Positions 1 to 10,482 of a stretch of DNA of 64,000 nt are shown here, in pieces. Position 1 is the first letter of the stretch; every line of letters starts with the position of its first letter. The position numbers and the translations under genes were made by a program. Source of the stretch: Nocardia asteroides (GTDB taxonomy: Bacteria; Actinomycetota; Actinomycetes; Mycobacteriales; Mycobacteriaceae). The DNA lies in assembly GCA_019930625.1 (NCBI GenBank), contig CP082844.1, positions 6,882,001 to 6,946,000 of the forward strand, given 5' to 3'. Below the pieces are notes generated by a model, which worked only from the letters and a program-made list of their open reading frames with translations, did not search any database and was not told the origin of the DNA.

Positions 1-1
1 C

Positions 2-274
2 CTGTATTCGATGGCGCGCGAGGACCTTTCCAACGGCAGAGAGTTCAATCTGCCGACCGTCCTCGCCGCCGAGGAGCGCTGCTCACGCCGCGAGGCCGTG
101 CTGCGCACCGCCGAGGTGCACGACGAACTGGTGCACCGGTTCGAACGCGAGGCGGCGCCCCTGGCCGCGGCGGGATCGCCGCAGCTACGCCGCTTCCTCG
201 CCGGCCTGTGGGCCTGGATGGGCGGCAACCGTGCCTGGCACGCCGACAGCAAACGCTATCGCGATGTGAAATGA
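2..274 (+). CDS. Terpene synthase, 2-methylisoborneol-synthase-like, C-terminal part (partial at window start)
   Basis: The reading frame is open from base 2 and ends at a TGA at 272-274, so only about the last 90 residues are present. The first residues, LYSMARED, are the tail of the class I terpene cyclase NSE motif (NDxxSxxxE), which with the upstream Asp-rich motif binds Mg-diphosphate. The remainder (ending LAGLWAWMGGNRAWHADSKRY) fits the helical C-terminus of bacterial cyclases. The next gene, 32 bp downstream, encodes a GPP 2-C-methyltransferase, which in actinomycetes pairs with 2-methylisoborneol synthase. That pairing, rather than this fragment alone, supports the substrate call (2-methyl-GPP). 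Another methylated-monoterpene cyclase is possible. Confidence 0.8.
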   Translation: MYSMAREDLSNGREFNLPTVLAAEERCSRREAVLRTAEVHDELVHRFEREAAPLAAAGSPQLRRFLAGLWAWMGGNRAWHADSKRYRDVK

Positions 275-306
275 AGCAGTACCGCACCGAGAGAGGATGA
301 TCGCGC

Positions 307-1179
307 ATGACCATGCTCAACCCGGACACCGGGACCGTTCTGCGTACCAGTTACCAGAAGTCCGTCGCCGCGTACTGGAACAACAACCCGAACGACGACC
401 GGGTCAACACCAAACTCGGTGAGGTCGACGGGCTCTACCACCATCACTACGGCATCGGCGACCCGGATCTGTCCGTGCTGACCGGCCCGGAGGACACCCG
501 CGAGGAACGCATCGTCACCGAGTTGCACCGGCTGGAGACCGCGCAGGCGGAGTTCCTGCTCGACCACCTCGGCGACGTCCGCCCCGGCGACCGGCTGATG
601 GACGGCGGCTCCGGCCGCGGCGGCACCAGCTTCATGGCCAATCAGCGCTTCGGCTGCCAGGTCGACGGGGTGACCATCTCCGAATACCAGGTCGGCTTCG
701 CCAACGACCAGGCCGCCCGCCGCGGTGTCGCGGACAAGGTGAAGTTCCACTTCCGCAACATGCTGGACACCGGATTCGAGACCGGTTCCATGCGCGGCAT
801 CTGGACCAACGAGACCACCATGTACGTGGACCTGTTCGACCTGTTCCGCGAGTTCTCCCGCCTGCTGGAACCGGGCGGACGCTACGTGTGCATCACCGGC
901 TGCTCCAATGATGTCACCGGTGGCCGTTCCTCCTCGGTCAGCTGGATCGACGCGCACTACGGCTGCATGATCCATCCGCGCAGCGAGTACTTCCGCGCCA
1001 TGGCCGAGAACAACCTGGTGCCCATCGCCGTGACCGAGCTCACCGCCGCGACAATCCCGTATTGGGAGCTGCGGACGAAATCCGAGCTGGCCACCGGCGT
1101 CGAGAAGCCGTTCCTGACCGCCTACCGGGAGGGCAGCTTCCACTACATGCTCATCGCCGCCGATAAGGTGGGCAGGTGA
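307..1179 (+). CDS. Geranyl diphosphate 2-C-methyltransferase (SAM-dependent)
   Basis: This 290-residue cytosolic enzyme should methylate C2 of geranyl diphosphate using SAM, giving 2-methyl-GPP, the C11 substrate of 2-methylisoborneol synthase. The SAM loop is visible as DGGSGRGG at about residues 99-106, within a class I methyltransferase fold. The N-terminal block (SVAAYWNNNPNDDRVN) and the YHHHYGIGD segment near residue 44 are typical of GPPMT proteins. The start ATG at 307 follows GAGAGGATG upstream. It lies just after the terpene synthase and overlaps the IPP isomerase gene by 4 bp, so the three genes are probably one operon. Confidence 0.93.
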   Translation: MTMLNPDTGTVLRTSYQKSVAAYWNNNPNDDRVNTKLGEVDGLYHHHYGIGDPDLSVLTGPEDTREERIVTELHRLETAQAEFLLDHLGDVRPGDRLMDGGSGRGGTSFMANQRFGCQVDGVTISEYQVGFANDQAARRGVADKVKFHFRNMLDTGFETGSMRGIWTNETTMYVDLFDLFREFSRLLEPGGRYVCITGCSNDVTGGRSSSVSWIDAHYGCMIHPRSEYFRAMAENNLVPIAVTELTAATIPYWELRTKSELATGVEKPFLTAYREGSFHYMLIAADKVGR

Positions 1180-1748
1180 CCGACCTCGCCCAGCAGCACA
1201 CCGACCGCGAGGCCCTGCCCGTCGAGCTCGTCGACGACATGGGCCGCGCGGTCGGCGCGTGCTCGGTCGCCGAGGCCCATCTAGCTCCGGGGCGACTGCA
1301 CCGCGCGTTCTCCGTGTTGCTCTTCGACTCGGCGGGCCGGGTGCTGTTGCAGCAGCGTGCGGCGGTGAAGACCAGGTTTCCGTCGCTGTGGGCCAACACC
1401 TGCTGTGGGCACCCCGCACCTGACGAACCGGTCGCGACCGCCGCAGGGCTGCGACTGAACGAGGAAATGGGCCTGACCTGCGCGCTCACCGAAGCGGGAA
1501 TCTACCGGTACCACGCCGCGGACCCGCGGACCGGTCGCGTCGAGTCCGAATGGGATCACGTGCTGATCGGGCGGCTGGACATCGGGACACCTCGGCCGGA
1601 TCCGGCCGAGGTCGCCGACTACGCCTGGATCCAACCGGACGCGCTCCGCGACGCGCTGGTCGACAATCCGGACGCCTACACACCATGGCTGGCGGGAGTC
1701 CTCGACATAGCCGAGCCCGCGTACGTCCCGAGAAGTTCGACACCCTGA
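1176..1748 (+). CDS. idi: Isopentenyl-diphosphate delta-isomerase, type I (Nudix)
   Basis: This 190-residue protein interconverts IPP and DMAPP, the C5 units that prenyltransferases join into GPP. It has the type I active-site cysteine context (TCCGHP, residues 75-80), a Nudix-like helix (AGLRLNEEMGL, residues 90-100) and the metal/catalytic glutamates in ESEWDH (about 123-128). The GTG start overlaps the TGA of the methyltransferase (GTGA), so translation is probably coupled. Its position suggests it boosts precursor supply for the upstream methylated-terpene pathway. It may equally be the cell's only IDI. Confidence 0.92.
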   Translation: MTDLAQQHTDREALPVELVDDMGRAVGACSVAEAHLAPGRLHRAFSVLLFDSAGRVLLQQRAAVKTRFPSLWANTCCGHPAPDEPVATAAGLRLNEEMGLTCALTEAGIYRYHAADPRTGRVESEWDHVLIGRLDIGTPRPDPAEVADYAWIQPDALRDALVDNPDAYTPWLAGVLDIAEPAYVPRSSTP

Positions 1749-2051
1749 CCGTCCCTCGACTTCTATCGCCCGAGGCAGCCGAGCACATCGTCGACTGCTG
1801 GTGGTCGACGCCGATCCGGCTGCCTCGATCCAGCCTCGCGACGTCGCGGCGCCTCCCTTTCCCGGCTGTCTCGTAACTCCGCGTTCGAGCGTGCTGTTAC
1901 CGGCAGCCGGGACGATCTCATTGATAGATGCGCATATCCCTGTAACACCATGGACCGAAACTGAGAGAAATCATAGGAACGGCACAGGCTTTGGCCAGGA
2001 CCGTTCTGCATCGTTGACAGTGTTGGAGTTCTCGGTGAAGTGAGGTGCGTG
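1749..2051. other. Intergenic region, no convincing gene
   Basis: This stretch of about 300 bp separates the terpene operon from the next gene. Short open frames exist on both strands but none has family-like sequence or a good ribosome site. A TTGACA at about 2013 has no matching -10 at normal spacing. Confidence 0.5.
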
Positions 2052-2402
2052 ATGGTCGAATTCGAGGTCACCGGAACGAAGGTGACCGTGCACGTGCGCG
2101 GCGCCCATCAGTTGCTGGCACTGCGCGACCAGCTGACGTTCGATTTGTCCGACATCACCGCGCTCGGCTTGGCCGGGGTCGATCGCCGCCCGCCGTGGGT
2201 GCGCGCGCCCGGCGCGTTCTTCCCCGGCGTCATCGCGGCGGGAACCTTCCGGGGCAAAGGCCGCAAGGAATTCTGGGACACACGCTTCGACGGACACGCC
2301 ATTCGTATCGACTTGGCAGGCGCCGACGTGACACGCCTCGTGGTCGACGTGGCAGACCCCGACGCCGAGTTGCGGAAGCTCGCGACCGCCGTGGCCGCCT
2401 GA
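2052..2402 (+). CDS. Small conserved protein with PH-like beta fold, function unknown
   Basis: The product has 116 residues. It begins VEFEVTGTKVTVHVRGAHQL and alternates short beta strands, ending in a C-terminal helix (DPDAELRKLATAV). That pattern, with a central RAPGAFFPG / GTFRGKGRKEFWD block, resembles small actinobacterial bacterial-PH-domain proteins of unknown role. The fold call is by pattern only. ATG 2052 is chosen over the in-frame GTGs at 2040 and 2049 because GTGAGG precedes it at suitable distance. There is no signal peptide or membrane segment. It stands alone, downstream of about 300 bp of non-coding DNA. Confidence 0.65.
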   Translation: MVEFEVTGTKVTVHVRGAHQLLALRDQLTFDLSDITALGLAGVDRRPPWVRAPGAFFPGVIAAGTFRGKGRKEFWDTRFDGHAIRIDLAGADVTRLVVDVADPDAELRKLATAVAA

Positions 2403-2776
2403 TCCCTCGGACGCTGCACGAACTCGGCGAGCCCGCATCCGGGTCAGGGCAGTGCGCTCGTGCCCGGACGGTAGCGCCCCCTCCCCTACCCGACTGCGCG
2501 ACTGCGCGTGAGCCGCGTTTACAACGTCGGCGCCGCCGCCACGCCGTGCACCACCGTCACGCGGCCACTCGACCATCATGGCCACGCTGACCACCGCCAC
2601 GCCGACCTCGGTACGCAGGTGCGCACAGAGTCTGCCGCCCCCACATTCCGAAACGATCGCGTCGGACAGTCCGCCTTCCCCCACGCCTCGATGATCTGGC
2701 GGCCGCTCGGACGAGGGCCATAATGGGCCGCGAGCACGCAGCGTCCCATGCGCTGGAAATCGAGCACGAGGTTTCG
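2403..2776. other. Intergenic region, no convincing gene
   Basis: About 370 bp between the PH-like gene and the serine hydrolase. Frames here are shadows or short, and none shows recognisable protein sequence. The promoter of the hydrolase must lie here, but I cannot assign it. Confidence 0.45.
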
Positions 2777-3946
2777 ATGACAGTTTCGGCAGCACAGCAC
2801 GTCGATCGCCGCTTCGCACGTTTGGTCGCCGAATTCGACCGGCTGTTCCGGCGGCCGTCCGACGGCGGCGGGGCGCTGGCGGTCTATCTGCACGGCGAGC
2901 CGGTCGTGGATGTCTGGGCCGGATACGCGCATCCCGACGTCCCGTGGGCGCACGACACCGTCGCGATGGCGTATTCCACCGGCAAAGGTATCGCGAGCAC
3001 ACTGGTGCACCGGTTGGCCGAGCGCGGCCTGATCGATTACGACGAGCCGGTCGCGACATACTGGCCCGAGTTCGCGGCCGCGGGCAAGGACCGCGTCACG
3101 GTGCGCGCGATGCTGACCCACCGGGCCGGGCTGCACCGCCTGCGCGGACTGCTGCCGGGCCCGATCGAGCTGTTCTTCGACGACGCGGCGGTCACCGCGG
3201 CGCTCGCGGCCGCCGCTCCCGATCCGCGGCACGAGGTGACCAGCGGCTATCACGGCATCACCTACGGGCATCTGGTCGCTGAGCTGGTGCGCCGGGTCGC
3301 CGGGTCGGAGTTCACCGATGTGCTGCGCACGGAGATCGCGCAACCGCTCGGGGCGGAGGAACTGTGGTTCCGTGTTCCGGAATCCGAGCGCGGGCGTATC
3401 GCCACCAATTTCCCGCGTCTCACCGTCGCCGGGATGAGCTGGGAGCACGGCTCACGGCTACTGGCCCGCACCCGCTTCGCGGCCGCGGCCGACACGACGC
3501 CGACGGGGTTCGCCGAACTGGTCGCCGACCCGCGCCTGCACGATTCGGTGATGCCCGGCCTCAACGGCGTCTTCTCCGCGCGGGCACTGGCCCGGGTGTA
3601 CGGCGCGCTCGCCGACGGCGGACGGTTGGACGGCTACCAGCTACTGCACGGGGACACCATCGAGCGAATGACCCGGCGACAGGTCTTCACCCCCGATTAC
3701 GTGCTGGCCTTCCGCATTCCGTGGGCACTCGGCTACCACGGCGTGCCGATGAAACCATCCAGGGCCGAACCGATCTCGGCGTTCGGCCATTTCGGGCTCG
3801 GCGGCTCCGGTGGTTTCGCCGATCCCGCGACCGGGATGTCGCTGGGCTTCGTCACCAACCGCCTCGGCAGCAGGCTGACTCCATTGGGCGATGCCCGCTT
3901 GGCCCGGCTCGGTGCGCTGGCCCACAACCTCGCCCGAGCCGCCTGA
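2777..3946 (+). CDS. Serine hydrolase of the beta-lactamase/EstB family
   Basis: This 389-residue protein has the class C beta-lactamase/esterase fold. The nucleophile motif SxxK is STGK in AMAYSTGKGIAS near residue 70, and the Tyr region is SGYHGITYGHL near residue 157. The C-terminal third motif is FGHFGLGGSGGF, the HxG-type variant typical of EstB-like esterases rather than true beta-lactamases. No signal peptide is visible, which favours an intracellular esterase or peptidase. ATG 2777 (MTVSAAQ) follows GAGG and is preferred to the upstream start at 2723. Substrate unknown. Confidence 0.85.
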   Translation: MTVSAAQHVDRRFARLVAEFDRLFRRPSDGGGALAVYLHGEPVVDVWAGYAHPDVPWAHDTVAMAYSTGKGIASTLVHRLAERGLIDYDEPVATYWPEFAAAGKDRVTVRAMLTHRAGLHRLRGLLPGPIELFFDDAAVTAALAAAAPDPRHEVTSGYHGITYGHLVAELVRRVAGSEFTDVLRTEIAQPLGAEELWFRVPESERGRIATNFPRLTVAGMSWEHGSRLLARTRFAAAADTTPTGFAELVADPRLHDSVMPGLNGVFSARALARVYGALADGGRLDGYQLLHGDTIERMTRRQVFTPDYVLAFRIPWALGYHGVPMKPSRAEPISAFGHFGLGGSGGFADPATGMSLGFVTNRLGSRLTPLGDARLARLGALAHNLARAA

Positions 3947-3978
3947 CCGTCTGGCTGCCCGAGTGGCAGCATGGCGGT

Positions 3979-5199
3979 ATGGAGTCGGTTGACATGTCGC
4001 GAATCGAGGCGGCCGCGCGGCTGCTGGCCCCGGTGATCCGGCGCACGCCACTGCTGGCGTCGCGGGCGCTGTCCGAGCGCGCGGGCACCGAAGTGTGGTT
4101 GAAGTGCGAGAATTTGCAGCGGACCGGCTCGTTCAAGCCGCGCGGCGCCTACAACCGGATCGCCAACCTGTCGCAGGAGGCACGCGAGCGTGGCGTCGTC
4201 GCCGCGAGCGCGGGCAACCATGCGCAGGGGGTCGCGTGGTCGGCGTCGTCGCTCGGCATAGCGTCCACGGTGTTCATGCCGGTCGGGGCCTCCCTGCCGA
4301 AATTGACGGCGACCAAGGCCTATGGCGCCCAGGTGCGCCAGGTCGGCGAAACCATCGACGAGTCGCTGGACGCGGCGCTGGATTTCGCCGAACGGTCCGG
4401 CGCGACGCTGATCCACCCGTTCGACCATCCCGATATCGTGGCCGGTCAAGCTACCATCGGCCGGGAGATCCTGCGGCAGCTGCCGCAGGTGGGCACGGTG
4501 CTGGTGCCCACCGGCGGCGGCGGGCTCCTCGCGGGTGTCGCGGTCGCGATGCGGCACCTGGCGCCGGACGTGCGCGTCATCGGGGTTCAAGCGGCGGAAG
4601 CGGCCGCCTGGCCTGCCTCGCTGGCGGCGGGTGCGCCGGTGCGGATAGACCGGATGTCGACCATGGCCGACGGCATCGCGGTCGGGCAGCCCGGTGCGGT
4701 GCCCTTCGCCCATGTCGCCCAGTATGTTTCGAGCATCGTGACGGTGGACGAGGAAGCGTTGTCGCAGGCGCTGCTGCTGTGCCTGGAACGCGCGAAGGTG
4801 ATCGTCGAGCCCGCGGGCGCCGCGGCGGTCGCCGCCCTGATGAGTCACGTACCATCGGAGCTCGGCCTGCGCGGACCGGTCTGTGCGATCTTGTCCGGCG
4901 GCAATATCGACCCGCTGCTGCTGACCCGGGTGATCGGGCACGGTTTGAGCGCAGCGGGCCGGTATCTGGCTGTGCGCGTGACGATCTCCGATCGTCCCGG
5001 TGCGCTGGGCACGCTGCTCGCGGTGATCGGCAAGACGGGTGCCAGTGTCGTCGACGTGGCGCATTCGCGCACCGGAACCTGGCTGGCGGTGGACGAGGTC
5101 GAAGTGGCGCTGACGCTGGAGACGCGCGGGTCCGAGCATCGTGACGACGTGCTCACCGCGCTCGCGAACGCGGGATACGCGGTGCGCGTCTCGGATTGA
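3979..5199 (+). CDS. ilvA: Threonine ammonia-lyase (threonine dehydratase) with C-terminal ACT domain
   Basis: PLP enzyme of 406 residues deaminating threonine to 2-oxobutyrate, the first step of isoleucine synthesis or of threonine breakdown. The PLP-lysine motif is TGSFKPRGAYN near residue 50. The phosphate-binding glycine loop is PTGGGGLLAG near residue 178. A serine/cysteine-type cofactor contact appears as SGGNIDP near residue 308. A single ACT-like domain follows (VRVTISDRPGALGTLLAVIGKTGASV). This is the short form with one ACT domain. ATG 3979 is used, and ATG 3994 is also possible. It is convergent with the SMR gene. Confidence 0.93.
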   Translation: MESVDMSRIEAAARLLAPVIRRTPLLASRALSERAGTEVWLKCENLQRTGSFKPRGAYNRIANLSQEARERGVVAASAGNHAQGVAWSASSLGIASTVFMPVGASLPKLTATKAYGAQVRQVGETIDESLDAALDFAERSGATLIHPFDHPDIVAGQATIGREILRQLPQVGTVLVPTGGGGLLAGVAVAMRHLAPDVRVIGVQAAEAAAWPASLAAGAPVRIDRMSTMADGIAVGQPGAVPFAHVAQYVSSIVTVDEEALSQALLLCLERAKVIVEPAGAAAVAALMSHVPSELGLRGPVCAILSGGNIDPLLLTRVIGHGLSAAGRYLAVRVTISDRPGALGTLLAVIGKTGASVVDVAHSRTGTWLAVDEVEVALTLETRGSEHRDDVLTALANAGYAVRVSD

Positions 5200-5251
5200 C
5201 CGGTCACCGCCGGTGTCTTGGTCGGCAGGCGAGGACGCGGCAAGCCGCAGG

Positions 5252-5575
5252 TCAGTGCGCGCCGCCGAGTTCCAGAGCCAGTACTCCGAGAATCACCAGA
5301 GCGATGCCGCCCACCTGCACCAGGCTCAGTCGCTCGTCCAGGAACAGCACGCCGATCAGTGCGATAGCGGCCACACCCACCGCCGACCAGATGCCGTAGG
5401 CCACCCCGATCGGCATGCCCCGCTTCAGTGCCTGGGCCAGGAAGAAGAACGCCGCGCAGTATCCGACGACCACCACGATCGACGGAACGAGTTTGGTGAA
5501 TCCCTCGGAGATCTCGAGTGAAACGGTCGCGGTCACCTCGGAAGCGATGGCCAAGGCAAGCAGCAGCAAGGTCAT
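5252..5575 (-). CDS. Small multidrug resistance (SMR/QacE-type) transporter
   Basis: Membrane protein of 107 residues, the usual SMR length, with four predicted helices. The essential membrane glutamate is in ALAIASEVTATVSLE, equivalent to EmrE Glu14. The third-helix signature GIWSAVGVAAIALIG and the loop FLDERLSLVQVGGIALVILGV match the family. SMR proteins work as dimers, exchanging protons for cationic drugs or, in the Gdx branch, guanidinium. The substrate cannot be read here. ATG 5573-5575 gives the canonical N-terminus; starts further upstream would add an unlikely polar extension. It is a single gene, convergent with ilvA. Confidence 0.9.
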   Translation of the reverse strand: MTLLLLALAIASEVTATVSLEISEGFTKLVPSIVVVVGYCAAFFFLAQALKRGMPIGVAYGIWSAVGVAAIALIGVLFLDERLSLVQVGGIALVILGVLALELGGAH

Positions 5576-5696
5576 TTTCGCAGCGTAATCGAGCCTCGCG
5601 CGGCTCATACCGGGCAGCGTTCCGCAAACGCGTACGCTCCCCATCGCAGGGAATTCGCCGACGGGTTGCGGGACGACGCGCGGCTACGCTCGGCAC

Positions 5697-6959
5697 ATGC
5701 GTAGCTCGAACGTTGCGGTAACCGCTTTTCCGTTCCATGAAGTGACCTGCAACGAGTTGCCGTACGGCGAACGCGACGAGCGGTACCGGCGGTTGCACGC
5801 CTGGCCCGAACCTAGCTACGCCCATCCGTCCGGACTACGCATGATCTGGAAATACGCCGACGTGCGCGAGGTGCTGGAGGCGAGGACGCCCGGCATCTCC
5901 AACGCGAATTCGCTGGACCCCTTGGTGGGCTACGCGCGCATCGCGGCGACTCCGCGAGCCATCCCGCATTTCGTCCGGCACCTGGTTCCGCCACCCGCGA
6001 AAGCCACCGCGAACCTCGCCGACGACCGCCTGCACAAGCGCGTGTGGAACACCATGGCCGGACCCACCGGACACTTCACGATCACCCCGGCCGAGCGTCC
6101 GAACCGGGCGGCGGAGATGATCGAGCATTTCCACGACGCGGTGCGCGAGGCGAGGTTTCGACCGGGGTCGCCGGTCGACGTGAGCGCGTTGTCGATCGCC
6201 TATGCCGCCCGGACCGTCGGCGCGGCGGTCGGCTTGCCCGCGGCGGACTGGCCGCACGTGGCAGCCTGGAGCGGCGCCCAATCGGGGCTGCTCGGCCGGG
6301 TGCTGCGGGGCCGCGAACTGGCCGACGCGGTGAGCGCGCTCGGCTGGTTGTTCACGGTGAGCGGCAAGGCGGTGCGGGAGGGCCGCGGCAGCGAGGCGAC
6401 CGGCTTCGCGCGCAGGCTCCGCGATGCCGGGCTCTCGCATCGGATCGCGGTGTCGGTCATGGCGAATTCCCTGGCCGCAGGCGTGCACACGGTGAGCGGC
6501 AGCATTCAGCAAGGCGTGCAGCGACTGCTGGGCGATCCCGACCGCGCCTGGTGGGACCTGCTCACCGACCCGCGGGACGCCGGCCGGGTCGCGGCGAAGA
6601 TCCTTCAGCTCGATCCCGGGCTGGTGGCGTGGAAGCGCCGAGCCCGAACGCCGGTCGAGTTGTCCAGCGGCACGCGGCTGCCCGCCGGGCCGTTACTCGT
6701 GCTGTTCGCCGCGGCCAATCGCGATCCGGAGGTCTTCCCCGACTGCCTCGACCTGCGCGGGACCGGCAAGATGCCGTTGACCTTCGGGTTCGGCAGGCAC
6801 GTCTGTCCCGGCAAGAGCATGGCCACGCTGGCCGTCGAAGTGTTTCTCCAGCAGCTGCGCGAGCTGGCGCCGGAGGCCGAACTCGTGCCGGACTCCGGTC
6901 GCGTCGTCCGGCGCAGCGACCTGCTGTTCAGCGGCGCCGACATCACCATCGTCGGGTAG
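5697..6959 (+). CDS. Cytochrome P450 with altered ExxR motif
   Basis: A 420-residue soluble P450. The heme-thiolate loop is intact: FGFGRHVCPGK with Cys at about 370. The I-helix reads AAGVHTVSG, keeping the threonine of the (A/G)GxxT oxygen-activation motif. The K-helix ExxR, almost invariant in P450s, is replaced: the aligned block AAKILQLDPGLVAWKRRA has Lys and Gln where Glu and Arg are expected (about 301-304). CYP157-type P450s of streptomycetes also lack ExxR, so the protein could still fold. No ferredoxin or reductase gene is adjacent. Substrate unknown. Confidence 0.9.
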   Translation: MRSSNVAVTAFPFHEVTCNELPYGERDERYRRLHAWPEPSYAHPSGLRMIWKYADVREVLEARTPGISNANSLDPLVGYARIAATPRAIPHFVRHLVPPPAKATANLADDRLHKRVWNTMAGPTGHFTITPAERPNRAAEMIEHFHDAVREARFRPGSPVDVSALSIAYAARTVGAAVGLPAADWPHVAAWSGAQSGLLGRVLRGRELADAVSALGWLFTVSGKAVREGRGSEATGFARRLRDAGLSHRIAVSVMANSLAAGVHTVSGSIQQGVQRLLGDPDRAWWDLLTDPRDAGRVAAKILQLDPGLVAWKRRARTPVELSSGTRLPAGPLLVLFAAANRDPEVFPDCLDLRGTGKMPLTFGFGRHVCPGKSMATLAVEVFLQQLRELAPEAELVPDSGRVVRRSDLLFSGADITIVG

Positions 6960-7007
6960 ATATTCAACGAGAAGGACGGATCGGCAACCACTCTCGGCCT
7001 GACTGGA

Positions 7008-8441
<1,434 letters not shown>

Positions 8442-8626
8442 TTATTCAGGCTCCCCCGCCGCTGCGTGCTTCAAGCCGTACAAGTCGGGAGACAAAACAA
8501 TTTCGTTCAGGTGCCGCTCGAGGTCTTTGTTCGAATGTCGTGCCCTGGTGAAGCCCTCGCGTACCAGCCCGGACAGACGCACACCAAGTCATCCGGCTCC
8601 GAGACTACGACTTCACATGAGCAGTC

Positions 8627-8660
8627 GGCGCGCCGGTACGCGTTCGCGCACCGGCGCGCC
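8627..8660 (-). terminator. Hairpin downstream of argG
   Basis: An 11-bp perfect inverted repeat (GGCGCGCCGGT and ACCGGCGCGCC, 12-nt loop) begins 6 bp after the argG stop codon on the minus strand. No U-tract follows. It fits a GC-rich actinobacterial termination or 3'-end-stabilising hairpin between argG and argH. Its function is inferred. Confidence 0.6.
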
Positions 8661-8666
8661 TGGCGC

Positions 8667-9869
8667 TTACTTCTGGTTCAGGTCGCGGCGGGCGGCGACC
8701 TTGGAGGACAGGCCGTGGATCTGGACGAAGCCCTTGGCCAGCGACTGATCGAAGGTGTCGCCCTCGTCGTAGGTGGCCAGGTTGAAGTCGTAGAGCGACT
8801 GCTCGGAGCGACGGCCGTTGACCACGATGGAGCCGCCGTGCAGGACCATCCGGATGTCGCCGGAGACGTGCTGCTGGGTGTCGCCGATGAACGCGTCCAG
8901 CGCCCGCTTGAGCGGGGAGAACCACAGGCCGTCGTAGGCCAGCTCGCCCCAGCGCTGCTCGACCTGCCGCTTATAGCGGCCCAGCTCGCGCTCGATGGTG
9001 ACGTGCTCGAGCGCTTGGTGCGCCGTGATCAGCGCCATGGCGCCCGGCGCTTCGTAGATCTCGCGGCTCTTGATACCGACCAGACGGTCCTCGACCATGT
9101 CGAGCCGGCCGACGCCCTGGCGGCCAGCGCGGTGGTTCAGCTCCACGATGGCCTCCAGCACGCTGACCTGGCGGCCGTCGATGGCCACCGGCACACCCTT
9201 GTCGAAGGTGACGATCAGCTCGTCCGGAGCCTCGAAGTTGACGGTCGGGTCGGAGGTGTAGTCGTAGACGTCCTTGGTCGGAGCGTTCCACAGGTCCTCG
9301 AGGAACCCGGTCTCCACCGCGCGGCCCCAGACGTTCTGGTCGATGGAGAACGGCGACTTCTTGGTGACGTTGATCGGCAGCGCGTTCTCCTCGGCGAAGG
9401 CGATCGCCTTCTCCCGGGTCCACGCGTAGTCCCGCACCGGGGCGATCACGTTCAGATCGGGCGCGAGCGCGCCGATGCCCACCTCGAAGCGGACCTGGTC
9501 GTTGCCCTTGCCGGTGCAGCCGTGCGCGACGGTGCTGGCGCCGTGGAACTTGGCGGCCTCGACCAGGTGCTTGACGATGAGCGGGCGGCTGATCGCCGAT
9601 ACCAGCGGGTACTGGCCCATGTAGAGCGCGTTGGCCTGGATGGTGGGCAGGCAGTACTGGTCGGCGAACTCGTCGCGGGCGTCGATCACGATGGCCTCGA
9701 CGGCGCCGCAGTCCAGGGCGCGCTGACGCACCACGTTCATGTCCTCGCCACCTTGGCCGAGGTCGATGGCCACGGCCACCACTTCGGCGCCGGTCTCCTT
9801 GCCGATCCAGCTGATCGCCACGGAGGTGTCCAGCCCACCGGAGTAGGCGAGTACGACGCGCTCGGACAT
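8667..9869 (-). CDS. argG: Argininosuccinate synthase
   Basis: A 400-residue type I enzyme joining citrulline and aspartate with ATP to argininosuccinate. The N-terminal PP-loop [12 protein letters not shown] (residues 9-20) binds ATP. The citrulline/aspartate-binding region [15 protein letters not shown] is intact. The start ATG at 9869 is preceded by GAGGAG at good spacing. In most relatives argG follows argR directly. Here the upstream neighbour is accessory DNA, and the gene has its own promoter with an ArgR-type operator about 120 bp upstream. Confidence 0.97.
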   Translation of the reverse strand: MSERVVLAYSGGLDTSVAISWIGKETGAEVVAVAIDLGQGGEDMNVVRQRALDCGAVEAIVIDARDEFADQYCLPTIQANALYMGQYPLVSAISRPLIVKHLVEAAKFHGASTVAHGCTGKGNDQVRFEVGIGALAPDLNVIAPVRDYAWTREKAIAFAEENALPINVTKKSPFSIDQNVWGRAVETGFLEDLWNAPTKDVYDYTSDPTVNFEAPDELIVTFDKGVPVAIDGRQVSVLEAIVELNHRAGRQGVGRLDMVEDRLVGIKSREIYEAPGAMALITAHQALEHVTIERELGRYKRQVEQRWGELAYDGLWFSPLKRALDAFIGDTQQHVSGDIRMVLHGGSIVVNGRRSEQSLYDFNLATYDEGDTFDQSLAKGFVQIHGLSSKVAARRDLNQK

Positions 9870-9992
9870 GTTCTGTGTGCTCCTCGAAGTTCAGTAGGTG
9901 TATCAGCAGTATGGCGGGTGTCCGAGCGTGGGAACGGCCCGGCCCCGACGCCTCGAGACCAGCCTGGGCAGGCCCGCGTCGTTCTGCAAATG

Positions 9993-10023
9993 ATTATGCA
10001 CGATGATGCAAGCCCATTCACAA
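9993..10023 (-). promoter_or_regulatory. argG promoter with ArgR-type ARG box
   Basis: On the minus strand TTGCATCATCGTGCATAA (9994-10011) has the inverted TTGCA...TGCA arms of an ARG box. A -10-like CATAAT (9993-9998) overlaps its downstream arm. A -35-like TTGTGA (10018-10023) lies 19 bp upstream. The predicted start near 9986 leaves a leader of about 115 nt before argG. The surrounding 44 bp match the argC promoter at about 80 percent, which strongly supports shared ArgR control. Confidence 0.75.
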
Positions 10024-10102
10024 TTGGGGTGGCCTCCGCGATCCGCGCCGATCTGGCGCCCCGATGCCTGGGCTGTCCTCCTTCGCACTGAACTCACCGG
10101 GG

Positions 10103-10482
10103 TCAACCTGACACACAGAGTGCCGGATTCGGGGGTGCGGGCAGATTGCCGGTGCCGACCAGCGCCTGGCCGGCCGCACGCACCCGCTGCATCGTTTCCT
10201 CACCGTGCACCAGGGCGGTGACGTCCTCGGCGAGTGCGCGCTGCGCGTCCCGTTGAGCGGGACGATCCCGGGTGCGCTCCTCGAGCGCCGCGATCTCGTC
10301 CCGGCCGCGAAAGGTGAAAATAATCAGATAGTCGGCGACCTTGGCGTCCTCGGCGTTGAGCCAGAACTGGTAGAAGTCGTACGGCGAGGTCATCTTCGCG
10401 TCGAGCCAGATCGCACCCCCGTCGGTCTTGCCGAACTCGGTGCCGTCGGCCTTGGTGATCAGCGGCGTAGACGTGCAGGCTC
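10103..10482 (-). pseudogene. Internal fragment of tyrosyl-tRNA synthetase
   Basis: The minus strand encodes [18 protein letters not shown] followed by [16 protein letters not shown] and later [21 protein letters not shown]. These are the TyrS catalytic-loop region (KFGKT-type motif) and the start of its anticodon-binding part. The Rossmann N-terminus and the S4 C-terminus are missing, and the frame ends in non-homologous residues. Only about 110 of the usual 420 residues remain, so this is a relic, not a functional synthetase. It lies just upstream of the argG promoter at one border of the accessory insert. Confidence 0.8.
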
